From positions 5,642,001-5,706,000 of the forward strand of contig NZ_CP150170.1 in the NCBI RefSeq assembly GCF_037963865.1: a stretch of DNA of 64,000 bases, in the 5' to 3' direction. The DNA comes from Paenibacillus sp. FSL R10-2734 (lineage in GTDB: Bacteria; Bacillota; Bacilli; Paenibacillales; Paenibacillaceae). This document shows positions 60,196 through 64,000 of the stretch, in pieces; position 1 is the first letter of the stretch; each line of letters starts with the position of its first letter. The notes beneath the pieces were generated by a model, which was not told the origin of the DNA, did no database searches, and worked only from the letters and a program-made list of their open reading frames with translations. Both the position numbers and the translations under genes were made by a program.

Positions 60196-63100
60196 ATTCC
60201 ACTAGTCGTACGGGCAACGATTAATGCGACCGGTGCTATCACATTTACGGGCAACACACTCGGACTTAGTCGCTCCGATACGGTCGGAGTGCCAGGGACA
60301 CAGGACAGCATCGGCGGCTTTACCACTGTTAACACTTCATCCATTTTTGGCACCTATCCAAATGGGACAACAGGTCTTTATACGAGCAACAGTTCAGCAG
60401 CTATATTGATCCTACCCTCAGGAAGCACTGTACTATATGCAGAGCTGATCTGGGGCGGTACCTATATTAATGGAACCGTGAATCTCAGTGCAGCCATAAA
60501 CAACCCCGTCTCTTTCATAACTCCTGCTGGGACTACATTCAGCGTTACTCCCGATCCAGCAACGAGTAACGTAGTCGATTTGGGAAGTGGTGCATCAGCA
60601 TATGTACGTTCCGCCAACGTAACCAGCATCATTCAACAAGGCGGTGCTGGCACCTATACTACAGGCGGCGTTGTCGGAACAATTGTAATTCCAGGTGACC
60701 CTACAGCCAACCATGCAGGCTGGACTCTAGGTGTTATCTACCAGAATACAGCTCTCCCATTTCGCAATATGTCCCTTAGAGCAGGCGCAATACTTGTACA
60801 GGCAACATCAGCCCCGGTTTCAACTACGATAACTGGATTCGCAACACCAATTACAGGTGCGCTTGGGGGCAGGGCACTATTCAGTGCACAGGAAGGAGAT
60901 GCAAACCGTTCAGGGGATCAGGCCTTGTTCGGTCCAACCTCGGCTACACTCGTAGCATTGTCTGGACCTAACAACTTTGCTAACAATTTTTTCGCATCAC
61001 AAATTAATAATGATACAGGTAACCTCAATACAACGGGAACGTTTGGAACCCGCAATCAGACGAACGGAAATCCAGGCACCAACATCATCGGTGGTCGCCA
61101 GGGCTGGGATATTACGAATGTTGACGTGTCTGCCAGACTTGTAAATAATCAGTCTTCAGCGATCTTACAATTAACTACCTCTGGCGATGCTTATGTACTC
61201 AACGGTAATGCCATACAAGTCGATATCAATGCACCCAAAATAAACGTTACTAAAAGTGCCAATGTGTCCGGACCTATCGTCGGAGATACGGTAACTTACA
61301 CTGTAATTGTCAGTAATACCGGTACAGCGGGTGCGGCTAGCGTCGTTTTATCCGATGCTCTGCCAGCAGGATCTACCTTTGTCACCGGAAGTGTAGTCGT
61401 TGCTAGCGTCGCAAAGCCAACCTTTGATATTACAGCGGGAATTCCTCTAGGTTCATTAGCTTTAAGTACTTCAATAACGGTTACATATCAAGCCAAAGTC
61501 ACTTCATTACCACCAAGTCCGCAAAATATCGCTAATACCGCAAATGCTGCTTTTACATTTCAAAGTGTAGCCGGAGGCCCTATCATGACCGGGGTCATTC
61601 CATCCAATACAGTAACTTTACCTGTATACTCTCCCATCCTTAACATCGTAAAATCTTCCAATATTGCAAATGCGACTGTCGGAGATCAAATCACTTATAC
61701 CCTTCAAATCACAAACACTGGAAATATCGGCGCTGTAACCACCCTAACTGATAACATCCCTACTGGAAGTTCTTACGTTGCGGGTAGCTTCACCGTCAAT
61801 GGAACACCATTCGCTGGAAATCCTGCTACAGGTATCGCCATAGGGACGATAGCTGCTGGAGGCAGCTCTACGGTTCAGTTCCGCGTACTAGTCAACAGTC
61901 TTCCGTCTCCACCGCAACTAGTCGATCAAGCAAGCGCCGCTTATACCTTCCAGATTCCAGATGGGCGGACTGTAGCAGGATCAGCTTCATCCAATACATT
62001 ATCTATTCCAGTTAGAACACCTAATGTTACCGTAGTCAAAAGCGCAAGCTTTGCTGACGTCGCTGTAGGAGATACTCTGCTCTACACCTCCATAATCAGC
62101 AACAACGGGATTGCAGCAGTTACCAACGTATCGCTTTCAGACAGCATCCCTGCCGGAACTTCACTGGTCTCAGGAAGTGTTACGGTCGGTGGCACCGCAC
62201 AGCCATCCGCTAATCCTGGTACGGGGATTTCTGTTGGTGCCATCCCTCCAGGGAATTCCGTTGCCGTCACCTTTCAAGTCAACGTGGTCTCATTACCCAG
62301 TCCCGCACAGCTATTGAATAGATCTTCTGCATCCTTCAGCTCGGGATCGTTTACTGGTATTTCACTTTCAAACACAACTACGACTCCGGTATATCAACCG
62401 GTAATCCAGATAGTCAAAAGTTCGAACGTTGCCAGTGCCACTGTAGGTGGCAATATTCTCTACACATTGAATGTTCAGAATTCAGGAAATATTGGAGCAG
62501 CTGTAATCCTCAGCGATAATATTCCTTCAGGTAGCTCCTTTGTTTCGGGTAGTGTCACGGTTAACGGAGTTGCTAGGCCTGCTGACTCTCCACTAGCAGG
62601 AATTAACTTAGGTACTGTAGCCTCAGGGGTTAGTGTTCCTGTGACCTTTCTTGTCTCTGTGCAATCTTTGCCTTCACCACCTGTTCTGAACAATCAGGGC
62701 AGCAGCAGCTACACCTACCAACTACCAAGCGGAAGATCATTATCCGGAACCAGTCTTTCCAACATCCTGAGCATTCCGGTCTCCGCTCCAAATATTACGC
62801 TAACCAAATCTGCAAGCCTTACTGCAGTAGCGGTCGGCGAGGATCTGACATACACAGTCGTAGTGTCCAACACAAGCAGCGTTGCTGTGAATAACGTCGT
62901 CCTCTCTGACCCCATTCCTTCAGGAGGTAATTTTGTAGCAGGAAGCGTTATTGTTGGTGGTTCATCTGTGGCAGCTGCTAACCCAAGTACAGGAATATCA
63001 ATTGGTAGTATTGCAGCAGGAAGCTCTATAACGGTCTCTTTTATAGTGAACGTTGCTTCCTTGCCAAATCCATCGCAGTTTGCAAACAGAGCCAGCGCCT

Positions 63101-64000
63101 CTTTCTCATCTGCTGCCTTCACCGGATCTTCACTATCGAACACGGTAGTAACACCGGTGTACCAGCCGATCATTAGTATGGTCAAAAGCGCTAATACAGC
63201 CCAAGCCTCCGTAGGTGGCTCTCTGTCATACTCCATCCTGATCAGCAACAGCGGGAATATTACAACTACTCTGTTGGTAACTGATATCCTTCCACCTCAA
63301 GCCGTCTTTGACACGAACAGTGTAATCATCGGTGGAACGCCTCTGCCCGGATATAATCCGGCAACAGGAATCCCAGTAGGCCCTTTGGCACCAGGTGACA
63401 GCGTATCTGTAAGCTTTCTGGTCACGATAACTGCATTACCTCCTTCACAGATGTTGCTGAACACAGCCTCGGCAACATATAGTTTCACCCTCCCAGACGG
63501 GCGTCAACTCGGAGGAAATGTAGTGTCGAATACGCTCTCTGTCCCTGTTTCTGCACCGAACGTAAGTGTCGTAAAAAGCGTGAACGCTATTTCTGCCGTT
63601 ACAGGCGATATTTTAACATTCACCTCGGTATTGACAAACAACAGCATTGCTACTGTAAGCAACATCATTCTCAGCGATCCTATGCCTGAGAATGTAGCTT
63701 TTATTCCCGGAACCGTAATTGTAGGCAGCATAACCCAGCCGCTAGCAGTTCCGTCCGCCGGTATTCCAATCGGTAGTCTGGGTCCAGGCGCCACAGCTAC
63801 CGTAACATTTGAGGTGAGGATAACGATGCCGATACCATCACAGATTAATAATCAGTCGTCCGTCAGTTTTACATCCGGTGTATTCTCCGGATCTTCTTCA
63901 TCTAATATTACAAGCACACCCGTCACTCAGCCACAGATCTCCTTAGTAAAAAGTGCCGCGGATGGAGACGGCGATTTCGATGCCCTAGTTGTAGGTGATA
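60196..64000 (+). CDS. Large DUF11-repeat surface protein, 3' end outside the window
   Basis: The frame is open without a stop from 60142 to the window end (over 1,260 codons). A roughly 350-residue head (VVRATINATGAITFTGNTLGL, YAELIWGGTYING, NRSGDQALFGPTSATLVALSGPNNF, GGRQGWDITNVDVSARL) is followed by DUF11 modules of 125-133 residues. Each begins like VVKSAN and contains the YTVIVSNTG and DALPAGSTFVTGS strands. Module starts are at 61252, 61651, 62038, 62416, 62806, 63184, 63574 and 63949. AAGGAGGTGA lies before ATT at 60196 at normal spacing; the in-frame GTG at 60187 is inside it. DUF11 proteins are usually wall-exposed; no signal peptide is visible at this start. Confidence 0.88.
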   Translation, partial: MPLVVRATINATGAITFTGNTLGLSRSDTVGVPGTQDSIGGFTTVNTSSIFGTYPNGTTGLYTSNSSAAILILPSGSTVLYAELIWGGTYINGTVNLSAAINNPVSFITPAGTTFSVTPDPATSNVVDLGSGASAYVRSANVTSIIQQGGAGTYTTGGVVGTIVIPGDPTANHAGWTLGVIYQNTALPFRNMSLRAGAILVQATSAPVSTTITGFATPITGALGGRALFSAQEGDANRSGDQALFGPTSATLVALSGPNNFANNFFASQINNDTGNLNTTGTFGTRNQTNGNPGTNIIGGRQGWDITNVDVSARLVNNQSSAILQLTTSGDAYVLNGNAIQVDINAPKINVTKSANVSGPIVGDTVTYTVIVSNTGTAGAASVVLSDALPAGSTFVTGSVVVASVAKPTFDITAGIPLGSLALSTSITVTYQAKVTSLPPSPQNIANTANAAFTFQSVAGGPIMTGVIPSNTVTLPVYSPILNIVKSSNIANATVGDQITYTLQITNTGNIGAVTTLTDNIPTGSSYVAGSFTVNGTPFAGNPATGIAIGTIAAGGSSTVQFRVLVNSLPSPPQLVDQASAAYTFQIPDGRTVAGSASSNTLSIPVRTPNVTVVKSASFADVAVGDTLLYTSIISNNGIAAVTNVSLSDSIPAGTSLVSGSVTVGGTAQPSANPGTGISVGAIPPGNSVAVTFQVNVVSLPSPAQLLNRSSASFSSGSFTGISLSNTTTTPVYQPVIQIVKSSNVASATVGGNILYTLNVQNSGNIGAAVILSDNIPSGSSFVSGSVTVNGVARPADSPLAGINLGTVASGVSVPVTFLVSVQSLPSPPVLNNQGSSSYTYQLPSGRSLSGTSLSNILSIPVSAPNITLTKSASLTAVAVGEDLTYTVVVSNTSSVAVNNVVLSDPIPSGGNFVAGSVIVGGSSVAAANPSTGISIGSIAAGSSITVSFIVNVASLPNPSQFANRASASFSSAAFTGSSLSNTVVTPVYQPIISMVKSANTAQASVGGSLSYSILISNSGNITTTLLVTDILPPQAVFDTNSVIIGGTPLPGYNPATGIPVGPLAPGDSVSVSFLVTITALPPSQMLLNTASATYSFTLPDGRQLGGNVVSNTLSVPVSAPNVSVVKSVNAISAVTGDILTFTSVLTNNSIATVSNIILSDPMPENVAFIPGTVIVGSITQPLAVPSAGIPIGSLGPGATATVTFEVRITMPIPSQINNQSSVSFTSGVFSGSSSSNITSTPVTQPQISLVKSAADGDGDFDALVVGD

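Noticed and set aside
62082..63794. Long minus-strand ORFs inside the DUF11 gene
   Set aside because: They are codon-structure shadows of the repeat-rich plus-strand gene; they lack ribosome sites and show repeat-derived, low-complexity proteins.

Overview
The window looks like chromosome of a spore-forming, low-to-mid-GC Firmicute, almost certainly a Paenibacillus or close relative. The evidence is a complete cotJA-cotJB-cotJC spore-coat operon, an AbrB-type transition-state regulator with Spo0A-like boxes upstream, a Firmicute-order suf operon (sufC-sufD-sufS-sufU-sufB), strong AGGAGG ribosome sites with frequent TTG/GTG starts, an SLH-domain protein and a very long DUF11-repeat surface protein. 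No rRNA, tRNA, prophage or CRISPR array was seen. One IS110-family element (about 15.0-16.5 kb) is the only clear mobile element.

Layout. 0-8.4 kb: sugar metabolism. A Gfo/Idh/MocA oxidoreductase is followed by a reverse-strand pair (DUF5107-TPR protein and GH2 glycosidase) with a divergent AraC regulator. 8.4-14.9 kb: small membrane protein, HAD phosphatase, AbrB, CapA-like protein, methyltransferase, aldo/keto reductase and its divergent HxlR regulator. 15-20.4 kb: IS110 transposase, an ECF sigma/anti-sigma pair with a likely autoregulated promoter, an SLH protein and a GNAT acetyltransferase. 20.7-23.8 kb: a ROK regulator, sugar O-acetyltransferase and MFS transporter operon. 24.2-30.1 kb: HAD phosphatase, Crp/Fnr regulator, YjbR and MATE, LysE exporter, amino-acid permease. 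30.2-31.4 kb: cotJ. 31.5-36.2 kb: a five-gene envelope operon (response regulator, histidine kinase, PssA, DedA, AI-2E-type permease). 36.3-44.6 kb: CNNM/CorC transporter, YfkAB radical SAM protein, two HD-GYP proteins (one with a damaged HD motif), UppP, a 5'-nucleotidase-like phosphatase and a MoaD-MoaE fusion. 44.6-46 kb: 1.4 kb without genes, holding a structured element and eleven related 17-bp palindromes. 46-50 kb: heterodimeric ABC exporter. 50.3-56.3 kb: suf operon and Dps. 56.5-60.1 kb: YunC, small membrane and lipoprotein genes, a methyltransferase. 60.2-64 kb: the DUF11 protein, running off the end.

The most notable material is non-coding. Four separate intergenic regions carry small families of palindromic or inverted repeats. 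Two of those families have the same architecture: two forward copies followed by two reversed copies. The suf promoter is a near-consensus sigma-A promoter whose -10 lies inside a perfect PerR box and whose -35 lies inside a Fur-like box. Three helically phased Spo0A-like boxes lie upstream of the abrB promoter. The noncoding DNA downstream of the IS110 transposase is bounded by a 27-bp imperfect inverted repeat and may hold an element-encoded guide RNA. There are also several fossils: a fragment of the local MFS gene, a duplicated cotJC tail plus terminator, and the end of a possible glycosidase. All functional names come from reading motifs by eye; no database search was run.
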